A stretch of DNA of 64,000 bases. Origin: Paenirhodobacter hankyongi. Its GTDB lineage: Bacteria > Pseudomonadota > Alphaproteobacteria > Rhodobacterales > Rhodobacteraceae. Location: positions 1 to 64,000 of the forward strand of contig NZ_RCHI01000019.1 in the NCBI RefSeq assembly GCF_003664585.1, written 5' to 3'. Under the pieces are notes generated by a model. It made no database searches. It was not told the DNA's origin and saw nothing but the letters and a program-made list of their open reading frames with translations. Positions 33,727 to 43,182 of this stretch are shown one piece after another. The position numbers and the translations under genes are program-made. Every line of letters begins with the position of its first letter. The first letter of the stretch is position 1.

Positions 33727-34566
33727 ATGCTTCGATTCTCCTCCCCCGCCGCTCCCTTGCGCCGTCTGGCGCTCGGCCTCGCGCTCGCGCTTGCTGCACC
33801 CGGGGCCCATGCCGACCCCGCGCGAATCTCGCACCTGCTGCACACCGACGCGCTCTTCACCATCCTGCAGAAGGAAGGCGTCGCCTATGGCCGCGATCTG
33901 GCCGAGGAAATGACCGGCGAGCCCTCGGATCCCGGCTGGGTCGCCGAGGTCGAGGCGATTCACGCCCCTGCGCGGCTGCAGCCGGCCTATCAGGACACCT
34001 TCGCCGCCGCGCTGAAGGGCGCCGATCAGGCGGCGATCGAGCATTGGCTCACCTCGGACACCGGCAAGCGGGTGGTCGAGCACGAGATCTCGGCGCGCGA
34101 GGCGCTGCTCGATCCAGATGCCGAGGATGCCGCGATCGCGGCGGCCGAGACCGCGCAGGCGCAGGGCGACCACCGCTTCGCCGCCGTCGAGCGCATCATC
34201 GAGGCCGCCGGGCTGATCGAGCCGAACGTGGTCGGCGGGATGAACGCCAACCTCGCCTTCTACCGCGCCATGGCCGAGGGCGGCGCCTTCCCCTACGAGG
34301 TGACCGAAAGCGACATGCTCGCCGATGTCGCCGCGCAGGAAGAGGAGATCCGCGCCGACGTCACGAGCTGGATCCAGGGCTATCTGTTCCTCGCCTATGG
34401 CTCGCTGCCGGCCGATGATCTGGACCGGATCGCGCGGTTCTCGGCCTCGGCGCCGGGGCAGGCGCTGCTGCGCGCTCAGTTCGAGGGATTCGATCTCGTC
34501 TACGAGGAAAGCTCGGCCGCGCTCGGGGCGGCGCTTGCGCGGCGGATGACGGCGGCCGAGCTCTAG
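33727..34566 (+). CDS. exported DUF2059-like protein
   Basis: A 279-residue protein; start at [25 protein letters not shown] gives a Sec signal peptide cleaved after AHA. The mature part is helical with two similar units, each ending in a Thr/Ala-Gly-rich turn (LTSDTGKRVVEHEISARE and FSASAPGQALLRAQFEGF), the pattern of DUF2059. The function is unknown and the location is periplasmic. It is monocistronic. Confidence 0.65.
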   Translation: MLRFSSPAAPLRRLALGLALALAAPGAHADPARISHLLHTDALFTILQKEGVAYGRDLAEEMTGEPSDPGWVAEVEAIHAPARLQPAYQDTFAAALKGADQAAIEHWLTSDTGKRVVEHEISAREALLDPDAEDAAIAAAETAQAQGDHRFAAVERIIEAAGLIEPNVVGGMNANLAFYRAMAEGGAFPYEVTESDMLADVAAQEEEIRADVTSWIQGYLFLAYGSLPADDLDRIARFSASAPGQALLRAQFEGFDLVYEESSAALGAALARRMTAAEL

Positions 34567-34831
34567 GCACGGCGCGCACACGCCTTTTCAACTCGATGTG
34601 ACGGTCAGGTGAACGCCTCCGCGCGCGAAATCCGCCGCGGGGGCGTTTCCATGCAATGGGTCAAGGCCTTGCAGCGGGGCGGCCGAAACTCCCCCGGATC
34701 ACGCGTCGGCGGCAGTTGGCCGATGGAACCGCGGCGGGGGATTGATTGTTTCCCAAGGACTTATAGCTCGGTGCTGCGGACAGCAGACCGCAAACAGATC
34801 CACGGGGGACAGCCCCGAAAGGAGGACGAAA

Positions 34832-35425
34832 ATGAAACGCATCCTGATGGCTTCGAGCGCCTTTGCCGTGGTCGCCGGCTCCGCCTTCGCGGGCGGTTAC
34901 ACCGCGCCCGTGACCGAGGCCCCGGTCGTCGCGCCGGCGCCCGTCGTGACCAGCAATGTCGACTGGACCGGGTTCTATGCCGGTGGTCAGCTCGGCTATG
35001 GCAAGACCAACAGCACCCTCGACGTCGACGGCGCCTATGCGGGCGTGCACGCCGGCTACATGAAGGACTTCGGCAAATACGTGCTGGGCGGCGAGCTCGC
35101 CTATTCGGGCGCCGGCATGAAGACCGGCAAGGGCGCGACCGAGCAGAAGGTCAAGGACTTCGCCGATCTCAAGCTGATCGCCGGCGTTCCCACCGGCAAA
35201 TGGCTGCCCTATGCGGGCCTCGGCGCCTCGATGGTCGACGTCACGTCCGCCGGCACCGACTATTCCGACACCGTGCCGATGGCGCTCGTGGGCGTGAAAT
35301 ACCAGCTCAACGACAAATGGGCGCTCGGCGGTGAAGTCGACTACCGCAAGGGCAACAACTTCGACGGCAGCAAGCAGGACCTGAACCTGACCACCGTCGG
35401 CATGACCGCGTCCTATCGTTTCTGA
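34832..35425 (+). CDS. outer-membrane beta-barrel protein (Omp25/opacity type)
   Basis: A 197-residue protein with a very good ribosome binding site (AAAGGAGG) and a signal peptide (MKRILMASSAFAVVAGSAFA/GG). The mature part starts with a Pro/Ala/Val-rich linker, then eight probable strands: WTGFYAGGQLGYGKT, YAGVHAGYMKDFGKYVLGGE and so on, ending in MTASYRF with a C-terminal Phe, the signal for barrel insertion. It is an abundant surface-protein type in alphaproteobacteria. The 265 bases upstream (34567-34831) hold no gene and probably carry its promoter. A strong terminator follows. Confidence 0.88.
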   Translation: MKRILMASSAFAVVAGSAFAGGYTAPVTEAPVVAPAPVVTSNVDWTGFYAGGQLGYGKTNSTLDVDGAYAGVHAGYMKDFGKYVLGGELAYSGAGMKTGKGATEQKVKDFADLKLIAGVPTGKWLPYAGLGASMVDVTSAGTDYSDTVPMALVGVKYQLNDKWALGGEVDYRKGNNFDGSKQDLNLTTVGMTASYRF

Positions 35426-35451
35426 GGACGACTTCTCCGGCATGATCCGGA

Positions 35452-35491
35452 CGGCCGGGCAGGGCAGGCGCCTTGCCCGGCCGCAATTTTT
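35452..35491 (+). terminator. intrinsic terminator of the outer-membrane protein gene
   Basis: CGGCCGGGCA (35452-35461) pairs with TGCCCGGCCG (35474-35483), extended inward by G-C/G-T pairs, followed by CAATTTTT. Confidence 0.85.
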
Positions 35492-35618
35492 CCGGAATGG
35501 AGCTGCCGTGGCAGGGGCGGCGCCGCAGATTTTCCGGTTCTGAATTTTTTCCGTTGCAGGCGGGTGTATTTCGCAAAACATTCGGTAAAATCACTGAATG
35601 GCCGCATCGGAGCCTGCC

Positions 35619-36065
35619 ATGGATGACATTGATCGCAAGATCGCGGCGCTTCTCTCGGACGACGCCCGCGCCTCGCTGGCGCAGATCGGCGCCGTTGTGG
35701 GGCTCTCCACCTCGGCGGTGAACGACCGGCTGCGCCGGCTGATCGAGCGTGGCGTGATCCGCCGGATGAGCGCCGACATCGCGCCCGAGGCGGTCGGCCT
35801 GCCGGTCACCGGCTTCGTCTGGGTGGCGCTGGCGCCGGTGGCGGACGAGGGCGCCTTCCGCGCCGCGATGGCGCAGCTGCCGCGGGTCACCGCCTGCCAT
35901 CACGTCACCGGGCCCTGGTCCTATCTGGTGCAGATCCGCGCGGCGAGCCTCGACGCGGTCGAGGACTTTCTCAGTGAACTGAAATCGGGCGGCTGGATCG
36001 CGCGCTCGGAAACCATGCTGGCGCTCTCGACCGTGGTCGAGCCGCCGTTCCGCTATCGGGGGTAA
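35619..36065 (+). CDS. Lrp/AsnC-family transcriptional regulator
   Basis: A 148-residue protein starting at MDDIDRKIAALLSDDARASLAQIG; an ATG 21 bases upstream is an alternative. N-terminal HTH (LAQIGAVVGLSTSAVNDRLRRLIERGVI) and a C-terminal RAM/AsnC effector domain (FRAAMAQLPRVTACHHVTGPWSYLVQIR). It ends two bases before a LysE-type exporter gene, so it probably senses an amino acid and controls its export, as LysG does for LysE. Confidence 0.9.
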   Translation: MDDIDRKIAALLSDDARASLAQIGAVVGLSTSAVNDRLRRLIERGVIRRMSADIAPEAVGLPVTGFVWVALAPVADEGAFRAAMAQLPRVTACHHVTGPWSYLVQIRAASLDAVEDFLSELKSGGWIARSETMLALSTVVEPPFRYRG

Positions 36066-36067
36066 TC

Positions 36068-36679
36068 ATGCTGTTCCTGAAATCGCTGCTCGTGGGCCTT
36101 GCCATCGCCGCACCGCTCGGCCCGATCGGGGCGCTGTGCATCCAGCGCACGCTCGCGCGCGGCTTCTGGGCGGGGGCGGCAGGCGGACTTGGCACCGCCG
36201 CGGCAGATGCCACCTATGCCGCCGCCGCCGCCGCGGGCTTTGCCGCCTTCTCGGCCTTTCTCGCGCGGATCTCGCTGCCGCTCGGGCTCATCGGCGGCGC
36301 CTTCCTGCTCTGGCTGGCGTGGAAGGGCTGGCCGCGCGGCACCGTCACCGCGACGCCCGCCCGCGCGGCCGAGGGGCGCGGCCTGCTGGCGACCGCAGCC
36401 ACCACCTGGGCGCTGACGATGACCAACCCCGCCACCATCCTCAGCTTCGCCGCGATCTTCGCGGGCCTCGGCCTCGCCGATGCCGCGGGGCCGCTTTCCG
36501 CGATCCTCGTCGTCACCGGCATCTTCGCGGGCTCGATGCTGTGGTGGATCTTCCTCTCGGGCACGGTCGCGGCGCTGCACCATCGCCTGCCCGCCGCCTT
36601 CGCCACCTGGACCGCGCGGGTCTCCAGCCTGATGATGGCAGGCTTCGGCCTCTGGGCTCTCGCCAGTGCGCTGACCTGA
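36068..36679 (+). CDS. LysE-family amino-acid exporter
   Basis: A 203-residue protein, MLFLKSLLVGLAIAAPLGPIGALCIQRTL; the APLGPIG motif and six hydrophobic segments are typical of LysE/RhtB transporters. The middle has TTWALTMTNPATILSFAAIF, the second conserved block. It exports an amino acid across the inner membrane; substrate unknown. Coupled to the Lrp regulator upstream. Confidence 0.93.
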   Translation: MLFLKSLLVGLAIAAPLGPIGALCIQRTLARGFWAGAAGGLGTAAADATYAAAAAAGFAAFSAFLARISLPLGLIGGAFLLWLAWKGWPRGTVTATPARAAEGRGLLATAATTWALTMTNPATILSFAAIFAGLGLADAAGPLSAILVVTGIFAGSMLWWIFLSGTVAALHHRLPAAFATWTARVSSLMMAGFGLWALASALT

Positions 36680-36695
36680 CCCCGGCGCTTTCTCC

Positions 36696-36751
36696 TTGCC
36701 GAAAATACCTCGGGGGTGAGCGGCAAAGCCGCGAGGGGGCGGCGCCCCCTC
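36696..36751 (+). repeat. intergenic GC-rich repeat, copy 1
   Basis: GCCGAAAATACCTCGGGGGT followed by GAGCGGCAAAGCCGCGAGGG and GGCGGCGCCCCCTC. It contains two short dyads. Related copies occur at 45772-45835 (inverted) and 45854-45912. It lies between the convergent LysE and aminotransferase genes and may act as a bidirectional transcription stop. Confidence 0.75.
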
Positions 36752-36759
36752 AGGCCCTC

Positions 36760-37932
36760 TCAGCCCGCCAGCGCCTCGGCAAAGGCGCGCAGCCGCAGCA
36801 GCGCCGCCTCGAGTGCGCCATCCTCGAGCGTCAGCGCAATCCGCAGATGCCCCGCCGCCGGCGCGCCGAAACTCTCGCCCGGCATCACCGCGATCTTCTC
36901 CTCGTCGAGAAGCCGCGCGGCGAATTCCTCGCCCGAGAGCCCGGTGCGGCGGATGTCGAGCATCGCATACATCGCGCCGGCCGGATGGGTCAGCCCGACG
37001 ACGGGGCTGGCAGCCATCACGTCGCGCACGATGTCGCGCCGCCGGCCGAAGGGCGCGGCCACCGCGGCCTCGAACCCCGCGCCCCGGCGCAGCGCGAAGA
37101 GCGCGGCATCCTGGATGAAGCCCGGCACGCCATAGGTGGTGTTGACCGCAAGCTCGTGGGCGGCGTCGATCACCGCCTCGGGCGCCACCATCCAGCCGAT
37201 CCGCGAGCCGGTCATCGCATGGCTTTTCGACAGCGATCCCAGCACCACCGTGCGCTCGGCCATGCCCGGCAGGCTGCGCGGGCTGATCGCCGGGCCCTCC
37301 CAGACCTGGGTCTCGTAGACCTCGTCCGAGATCAGCCACAGGTCCGCCTCGGTGCAGGCCCCGGCGATGCCGGCGATGGTGTCGGGGGTATAGATCACCC
37401 CCGTCGGGTTATTGGGCGAGTTGATCAGCAGCGTGCGCGCGCCGGCGCTGGCCGCGAGGATGTCGGCCCTGGCGGGCTGGAACCCGGCCTCGGCCCGCGC
37501 CTCGACCGCGCGCGCCTCGGCGCCGCTCGCGCGGATCGTGCCGGTATAGGTCGGGTAGAAGGGCGAGATGTAGAGCCCGACATCGCCCGGATCGAGCAGC
37601 ACCTGATGCGCGGTGTAAAGCGCAGCCTGACCGCCCGGGGTGACCAGCACATTCCCGGCCCGGGTCTCGACCCCGGTGCGGGCGGTGACGCGGGCGGCGA
37701 TCTCGGTGCGCAGGGCGGGGATGCCGGGAATGTCGGTATAGCCGGTGTGGCCGTTCGCCGCCGATTGCGCCATCGCGGCGAGGATCGCCGGATCGGTCTT
37801 CACATCGGGCTCGCCGATCGTCAGCATCACCACCTTCTCGCCCGCCGCGATCATCGCCCGCGCGCGATAGAGGATGCCCCAGCCATTGCCGCCGGTGCCG
37901 CGCATATGCGCGACGCGTGCCGCCAGTTCCAT
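36760..37932 (-). CDS. PLP-dependent class I/II aminotransferase
   Basis: A 390-residue protein. The PLP Lys is in GSLSKSHAMTGSRIGW. Other marks are LTIGEPDVKTDP, the NSPNNPTGVIYT phosphate/cofactor block, ISDEVYETQVW and the C-terminal MPGESFGAPAAGHLRIAL with the substrate-binding Arg. The start at MELAARVAHMRG follows a AAGGAAGA site. It transfers amino groups between an amino acid and a 2-oxo acid; the exact substrate (aspartate, alanine or similar) cannot be told. A TetR gene lies 28 bases upstream on the same strand. Confidence 0.9.
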   Translation of the reverse strand: MELAARVAHMRGTGGNGWGILYRARAMIAAGEKVVMLTIGEPDVKTDPAILAAMAQSAANGHTGYTDIPGIPALRTEIAARVTARTGVETRAGNVLVTPGGQAALYTAHQVLLDPGDVGLYISPFYPTYTGTIRASGAEARAVEARAEAGFQPARADILAASAGARTLLINSPNNPTGVIYTPDTIAGIAGACTEADLWLISDEVYETQVWEGPAISPRSLPGMAERTVVLGSLSKSHAMTGSRIGWMVAPEAVIDAAHELAVNTTYGVPGFIQDAALFALRRGAGFEAAVAAPFGRRRDIVRDVMAASPVVGLTHPAGAMYAMLDIRRTGLSGEEFAARLLDEEKIAVMPGESFGAPAAGHLRIALTLEDGALEAALLRLRAFAEALAG

Positions 37933-37960
37933 TGTCGTGTCTTCCTTCACTTGTCGGGCT

Positions 37961-38578
37961 TCAGGTGTCGGGGGGCAGGATGCCCAGCCCCCGCAGATAG
38001 ATGCCGATCCCGCTTTCGAGCAGGTCCTCGGGCGCCCAGGGTCCGGCCGTGCCGGGGGCGGCGCGGGCGAAAAGCTCGACCACGCCATGGCTCATCGCGC
38101 GCACATGGGCGGCGACCATGCTGGCGGGCGGGCGGCGGGCGGCGGGCAGGGCCGACAGCAGCGCCTCGGTCGCGCGCAGCATCACCGCCTCGGCCCGCTC
38201 GGCCCCCGCCGCCAGCTCGGGCGAGCGGTTCGGCGCGATGCCGCTTTCGAACATCGCGACGTAATGGCCCGGGAAGCGGCGGGCGAAGGCCAGATAGGCC
38301 CGTCCGGTCGCGCCGAAGGCCGCCAGCGGCGCCGGCGTGCCGCCGTTCCAGGCGTGCTCCATCACATCGGCGAAGATCGCATAGCCCTGCCGCGCGCATT
38401 CGGCGATCAGGTCCTCGCGCCCGGCGAAATGGCGATAGACCGCGGCCGGCGTCACGCCGGCGCGCTTGGCCGCCTCGGACAGCGTGAAGCCGCCCGGCCC
38501 CTGCGCCCGGATCAGATCGAGCGCGGCCTCGACCAGCGCCTGGCGCAGGTTGCCGTGATGGTAGCCCTGCTTAGCCAT
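37961..38578 (-). CDS. TetR-family transcriptional regulator
   Basis: A 205-residue protein with the N-terminal TetR HTH ([46 protein letters not shown]) and a TetR_C-like helical effector domain. Its start lies inside the end of ppk2 (8 bp overlap), so it is translationally coupled and belongs to the ppk2 operon. Effector unknown. Confidence 0.92.
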   Translation of the reverse strand: MAKQGYHHGNLRQALVEAALDLIRAQGPGGFTLSEAAKRAGVTPAAVYRHFAGREDLIAECARQGYAIFADVMEHAWNGGTPAPLAAFGATGRAYLAFARRFPGHYVAMFESGIAPNRSPELAAGAERAEAVMLRATEALLSALPAARRPPASMVAAHVRAMSHGVVELFARAAPGTAGPWAPEDLLESGIGIYLRGLGILPPDT

Positions 38579-39509
38579 TCAGGATGTCGAGACCACCGCA
38601 GATCCTGTCGTCGATCTCGCCGATCGCCTTGCGGTCCTTGCGGGCGAACTCGACCGCGCCGAGCACGGTCTGCACCGCGGCGACGCGGGCGCGCATCTTG
38701 TCGTCCGAGCGGATCACCGTCCAGGGCGCCGAGACGGTGTGCGAGCGTTCAAGCGTCTCCTTGATCGCCGCGGTGTAGTCGTCCCACTTCTTCAGCCCCT
38801 CGACGTCGACCCAGCTCAGCTTCCACTGCTTGAGCGGGTCTTTCTCGCGGTCGAGGAAGCGCTTGAGCTGCTCGGCACGGTCGACCGAGAGCCAGATCTT
38901 GACGAGGATCACCCCCTCGTCGACCAGCATCTTCTCGAAATCGGGAAGCTGGGCGAAGAAGCGTTCGCGCTGCGCGTCGGTGCAGAAGCCGAAGACCTTC
39001 TCGACCACGCCGCGGTTGTACCAGGAGCGGTCGAAGATCGCCATCTCGCCCGCCGCCGGCAGCCAGTCGACATAGCGCTGGAAATACCATTGCGTCGCCT
39101 CGCGCTCGGTGGCCTTCGGCAGCGCGACGACATAGGCCGAGCGCGGGTTCAGGTTCTCGCGCAGCCGATCGATGGTGCCGCCCTTGCCGGCCGCGTCGCG
39201 CCCTTCGAACAGCACCACGAGACGCCGCCCGGTGGCTTTCAGGTCCCACAGCATCTTCACCAGCTCGACCTGAAGCGCCGCCATCTGCGCCTCGTAGTCC
39301 TTCTTCTTCATCTCTTCCCGGTAGGGGTAGGATTTCGACAGGATCTGGTCCTTGTCGGCGGTCTCGATCGCCTTGCGCACCGCCTCGGGCGCCTCGGTCT
39401 TCAGGTATTTCGTGATGTCACCGACGAAGGGAATGCCCTCGTCCTTCGCCTCGGCGGCGACCGCCGCGGGCAGCGCGACCTTGTCTTCGGATTTCCTGTC
39501 CTTGCCCAT
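38571..39509 (-). CDS. ppk2: polyphosphate kinase 2 (class I type)
   Basis: A 312-residue P-loop protein. Walker [12 protein letters not shown], lid region [25 protein letters not shown], and Walker B/lid [17 protein letters not shown]. It phosphorylates nucleoside diphosphates (GDP or ADP) with polyphosphate, or makes polyphosphate. The N-terminal 70 residues are charged and family-specific. First gene of a ppk2-tetR unit. Confidence 0.94.
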   Translation of the reverse strand: MGKDRKSEDKVALPAAVAAEAKDEGIPFVGDITKYLKTEAPEAVRKAIETADKDQILSKSYPYREEMKKKDYEAQMAALQVELVKMLWDLKATGRRLVVLFEGRDAAGKGGTIDRLRENLNPRSAYVVALPKATEREATQWYFQRYVDWLPAAGEMAIFDRSWYNRGVVEKVFGFCTDAQRERFFAQLPDFEKMLVDEGVILVKIWLSVDRAEQLKRFLDREKDPLKQWKLSWVDVEGLKKWDDYTAAIKETLERSHTVSAPWTVIRSDDKMRARVAAVQTVLGAVEFARKDRKAIGEIDDRICGGLDILNG

Positions 39510-39596
39510 GGCGTCCTCCCGCGGTGATGTGAATGCGCTTCACTATAGGCCGCGGGCGGGCGGCCGCAAGCCGGGCGCGGGCGCCCGGCCGGGGGC

Positions 39597-40517
39597 TCAG
39601 TCGCCGATCTTCGCCAGATCGTAGGGTGTGTCCTGATAGATCTGGTTGATCCAGTTGCCGTAAAGCAGATGCGCATGGCTGCGCCAGCGGTTCAGCGGCA
39701 CCTGCGTGGGGTCGTCGTCGGGATAGTAGTTCTTCGGCACGTTGATCGCCTTGCCCGCCGCGACGTCGCGGTCATACTCTTCCTTCAGCGTGCCGCTGTC
39801 GTATTCGAAGTGGTTGAAGATATAGAGCGCGCGATGCGCCGCATCCTCGACCAGACAGGGCCCGGTCTCGTCCGAGGCGATCAGCGTGGTCAGCCCGGCC
39901 GCGTCGATCTCGTCCTGATGCATCTCGGTCCAGCGGCTGACGGGCACCAGCACGTCATCCGAGAAACCGCGCAGATAGGGCGAGGTCGGCGCGAGGTTGC
40001 GGTGGCGGAAGCAGCCGAAGGCCTTGTGGGCGAGGGCGTGCTTCTGGACGCCATGGAAATGATAGGCCATCGCCATGCCGCCCCAGCACACGCCGAAGGT
40101 CGAGAAGACATGGCTCTGCGTCCAGTCGAAGATCCGGCTGATCTCGTCCCAGTAGGTCACTTCCTCGAAGGGCATCTTCTCGATCGGGGCGCCGGTGATG
40201 ATGAGGCCGTCGAACTTCTCGCCGGTCGCCTCGACCTCCTCGAAGGGGCGGTAGAAGGTTTCCATGTGCTCTGCCGCGGTGTTCTTCGTCTGATGCGAGG
40301 TGATCCGGATCAGCTGGAAGTCGATCTGCAGCGGCGTTGCACCGATCAGCCGGGCGAACTGGTTCTCGGTCTGGATCTTCTTCGGCATCAGGTTCAGCAG
40401 GCCGATGCGCAGCGGTCGGATATCTTGCGAGGCGGCCCGCCCGGGCGACATCACCATCACGCCTTCCCGCGACAGGATCTCGTATGCGGGGAGGGTTTCG
40501 GGAAGGGTGACAGGCAT
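39597..40517 (-). CDS. metA: homoserine O-acyltransferase (MetA type)
   Basis: A 306-residue protein. Catalytic Cys142 region [16 protein letters not shown], catalytic His in [18 protein letters not shown] with the Glu next to it, and substrate residues in [17 protein letters not shown]. It acylates homoserine in the first step of methionine synthesis; many MetA proteins outside enterobacteria use acetyl-CoA, so succinyl or acetyl is open. I looked for an SAM-II riboswitch in the short leader and did not find a convincing one. Confidence 0.95.
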   Translation of the reverse strand: MPVTLPETLPAYEILSREGVMVMSPGRAASQDIRPLRIGLLNLMPKKIQTENQFARLIGATPLQIDFQLIRITSHQTKNTAAEHMETFYRPFEEVEATGEKFDGLIITGAPIEKMPFEEVTYWDEISRIFDWTQSHVFSTFGVCWGGMAMAYHFHGVQKHALAHKAFGCFRHRNLAPTSPYLRGFSDDVLVPVSRWTEMHQDEIDAAGLTTLIASDETGPCLVEDAAHRALYIFNHFEYDSGTLKEEYDRDVAAGKAINVPKNYYPDDDPTQVPLNRWRSHAHLLYGNWINQIYQDTPYDLAKIGD

Positions 40518-40572
40518 GATGTTTCCGATACTTGCGGTGTGATCTTTAGGTAATGCTCGAAGCGGTTCCGGC

Positions 40573-41433
40573 TCAGGCGGGAAGGGTTTGCGCGATCAGG
40601 GATATAAAATCCTTCTCGTCACGGACAAGGGCGACCTGCTCGGCGGTGACGGTCACGCCCCAGTTCCGCGCCATCGCCGCATAGCGCGGCTGGCGGTGGT
40701 CGAGCGCCTGCCGATAGGTCCAGCGCACGAAATCGTCGGGGTCGACCTCGTCCTCGCGCCGGCCGCGCTCGACGCGGTATTGCACCCATTTTCGGTCGAG
40801 GAAATCGGGCGAGTAATACATCGGCTTCGGGGCGCGGTCGAAACGGCGGACAAGCTCGTCGGTATGCGCCGCCGAGCCCTCGATCCAGACCATCAGCAGG
40901 TTCTTCGACAGCGCCGTCAGGATCGGGTCGGTCGGGTCGTCGGGGTCCACCACCTCGCAGATCGAGCCGCCCGAGTCGCAGACGAAATTCGGGATCCGGT
41001 AGATCTCTTCGGCGCGGCGGATGAAATAGGGCGTGTCGAGCAGCGCCGCCTGTTCGGCCTGCCGGTGCTGGGTCTGGCGGCGTTCGTATTCCTCGAGCGC
41101 GAGCCCGCCGCGGGCGGCCGAGCCGGGCTTGCCGAGATAGGTGGACAGCGGCGCGAGGTTGTCGAAGGTGATGTTCGACTCGATGCACACCGAATCCGAC
41201 AGCAGCAGCTCGGCGAGGAAGGGGTTCTTCATCGCCTCGCGCTTGAAGTTGTCGGCGATGTATTCGCCCATGTAGCGCGTGCCGATGCGGTAATCGACAG
41301 AGTAATGGAACCAGCCCGAGCCCGAGCCGCGCAGCATCGAGGCGAGATAGGTCTTGCCCAGCCCCGACATGCCGAACAGAAGCACCCGCTTGCGCGCGCT
41401 CGCCAGCCAGTCCGCCCGATTGCGATAGATCAT
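40573..41433 (-). CDS. P-loop ATPase/kinase-like protein of unknown function
   Basis: A 286-residue protein. Walker [15 protein letters not shown] near the N-terminus, followed by [29 protein letters not shown] long middle has [18 protein letters not shown] and [13 protein letters not shown]. It is a conserved alphaproteobacterial type that I recognise only as an ATPase. It lies 55 bases upstream of metA on the same strand and may share its transcript. Confidence 0.7.
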   Translation of the reverse strand: MIYRNRADWLASARKRVLLFGMSGLGKTYLASMLRGSGSGWFHYSVDYRIGTRYMGEYIADNFKREAMKNPFLAELLLSDSVCIESNITFDNLAPLSTYLGKPGSAARGGLALEEYERRQTQHRQAEQAALLDTPYFIRRAEEIYRIPNFVCDSGGSICEVVDPDDPTDPILTALSKNLLMVWIEGSAAHTDELVRRFDRAPKPMYYSPDFLDRKWVQYRVERGRREDEVDPDDFVRWTYRQALDHRQPRYAAMARNWGVTVTAEQVALVRDEKDFISLIAQTLPA

Positions 41434-41502
41434 CCGAACCCCCGTGTTTGGCCCCGTTTAGCGCGCGCGGGCGGCGCCGTCACGGGGTTTCGGGCAAAGG
41501 CG

Positions 41503-41526
41503 AAGGCCCCGCCGGGGCGGGGCCTT
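41503..41526 (-). terminator. terminator of the FadL-type gene
   Basis: AAGGCCCCGCC pairs perfectly with GGCGGGGCCTT around a two-base core, 26 bases past the stop of the barrel gene. The sequence after it is only moderately T-rich (CCTTCGCCTTT). Confidence 0.6.
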
Positions 41527-41552
41527 GCGGTTTCGTGCAGGCGTCTTGCGGA

Positions 41553-42662
41553 TCAGAAGCTGATGCCGACGCGCACGCCCGCGGCGACGGCGTGGTTGTC
41601 GGTGAACTTCGCGCGCGCGGTGCCGGCGGTCTGCGCATCGGCATCGCCCAGCCACAGGTAGCGCACCGCGCCGGTGACCTTGACGTTCTCGTGGGTGTAG
41701 ACCGCGGCAAGGCCGATGCCGGTGTAGCCGCGCGTCGGCGCGAGCGGCGAGACGAGCTTGTCATCGCCGCCGCCCGGTTCGTACATCACGAAGGCCGAGC
41801 CCGACCAGGAGTCGTTGAACTTGTGCCCGACGCCGAGCGTGTAGCTCGTCGAGTTGTTCAGATCGACGAGGCCGCCGCCGGTGGTGGCGGTGAACCAGGC
41901 CGGATCGATGGTGAACTGGCTCCAGTGCACCCAGCGGACCGAGCCGAAGGCCAGCCAGTCGGGGGCGACACCGGTCTGGAAGTCGAGCGTCACGGCCTCG
42001 GGCGTATCGACCTCGGTCGAGCCGGTGGCGATGGTGGCAGAGCCCATCTTCTCGGTGGTGTCGAACTTGTGCGTCACCTTCGACTGGTAGGTCAGCGCGA
42101 CGCGCAGCGCGATCTCCGGCTTCTCGTAGGCGGCGCCGAGCGAGTAGCCCGTGGCCCAGTCGTTCGAGAAGTGGGCGTTGTAGCCCGAGATCGCGCCATA
42201 GGCGAGGCCGCTCAGCCCGACCACGGCTGAGGCGTTCGACAGGCGCAGCCCGCCATGCACCGACCAGTTGTCGTCGAACTTGTAGCGCATCAGCGCGGTA
42301 TAGCCCTCGGACTGCACGTTCACGTTGGTGCCGGCGAATTCCGGCGCGCCGCCGAGCGGATACTCGATGTTGGCACCATAGAAATGGTCGTACATGACGG
42401 CCATCGACAGCTTGTCGTTGAACTCGTGCTTGTAGGCGAAGCCGGGCAGGTAGTGGTTTTGCGCCACGCCACCGGTGTTCGCACCGGTATAGACGCCGAC
42501 GCCGCTCACCGACGGACGGATCCGGCCATAGGACAGCTCGACGTAATCCTTGCCCTTCTCGAACAGGACGCCGACCGACTGGGTGGACCGTTCGATCCCG
42601 CCCGCGGACACAGCTCCCGCGCTGAGGGCAAGCAGGCTTGCCCCCATAAGAATGTGTTTCAT
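41553..42662 (-). CDS. FadL/OmpP1-family outer-membrane transporter
   Basis: A 369-residue protein with a signal peptide (MKHILMGASLLALSAGAVSA/GG). It begins GGIERSTQSVGVLFEKG, close to the N-terminal hatch of FadL, followed by repeated amphipathic strands and a C-terminal VRVGISF ending in Phe. It imports long-chain fatty acids or other hydrophobic compounds across the outer membrane. A possible promoter, TTGATT-N16-TACGGT, lies 43-70 bases upstream. Confidence 0.88.
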   Translation of the reverse strand: MKHILMGASLLALSAGAVSAGGIERSTQSVGVLFEKGKDYVELSYGRIRPSVSGVGVYTGANTGGVAQNHYLPGFAYKHEFNDKLSMAVMYDHFYGANIEYPLGGAPEFAGTNVNVQSEGYTALMRYKFDDNWSVHGGLRLSNASAVVGLSGLAYGAISGYNAHFSNDWATGYSLGAAYEKPEIALRVALTYQSKVTHKFDTTEKMGSATIATGSTEVDTPEAVTLDFQTGVAPDWLAFGSVRWVHWSQFTIDPAWFTATTGGGLVDLNNSTSYTLGVGHKFNDSWSGSAFVMYEPGGGDDKLVSPLAPTRGYTGIGLAAVYTHENVKVTGAVRYLWLGDADAQTAGTARAKFTDNHAVAAGVRVGISF

Positions 42663-43182
42663 TTGAACCTCTTCCCTAGAGTGTGAGACCTCTCTCCACG
42701 CCCGACCGTAGCATGACGCAAACGTGAATCAATTCGGCCTGCGGCCTGACGTCGCGTCGCGTGGAGATGCTGCGCTGCAGCCTGTGACCGCTGCGCCACG
42801 GCTAGTGCGGAAACACGGAATGCGGCCCCGTCGCAAAGCCGGAACCGGCCGGCGGGCGATGCGAAAACACACGGGCGGCCGCGTGCGGTGCCGGCGGTGT
42901 GCCGGGCGATTGGGGGGATCTCATCGGGTGTCTCCTGACTCGGGTTCCGTGGGTGGTGAGGTCATTAAGCATGAAACTGGTAAGCCAGAGCTTAACGGGA
43001 CGCGGAAAACCGATCTCCGTCCCGACCGTCGACATCTGGGCAACAGGGCGAGGGCACACCAGCCGGCAACCGACCCCTGCGGCGATCGGCCCGGCTTTCC
43101 CTTGGCGGCGAAATATTGCAGTCTTCCGCGCGCCCGCCGGCCGAGGCCGTGCGGGCAGGGACAGACAGCGCGCGAGGACAGC
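42663..43182. other. 520-base divergent intergenic region
   Basis: Between the divergent FadL and transporter genes. The left end carries the candidate FadL promoter (minus strand, TTGATT 42727-42732, TACGGT 42705-42710). The rest has locally lower GC around 42950-43000 (GTCATTAAGCATGAAACTGG). No ORF with convincing codon use or ribosome binding site is present on either strand, and I see no RNA gene. Confidence 0.5.

Noticed and set aside
40518-40572. Possible SAM-II riboswitch before metA
   Set aside because: The leader contains CCTAAAG and a TGAGCCGG block that resemble parts of SAM-II, but I could not pair the P1 stem and pseudoknot in order, and the space is only 55 bases.
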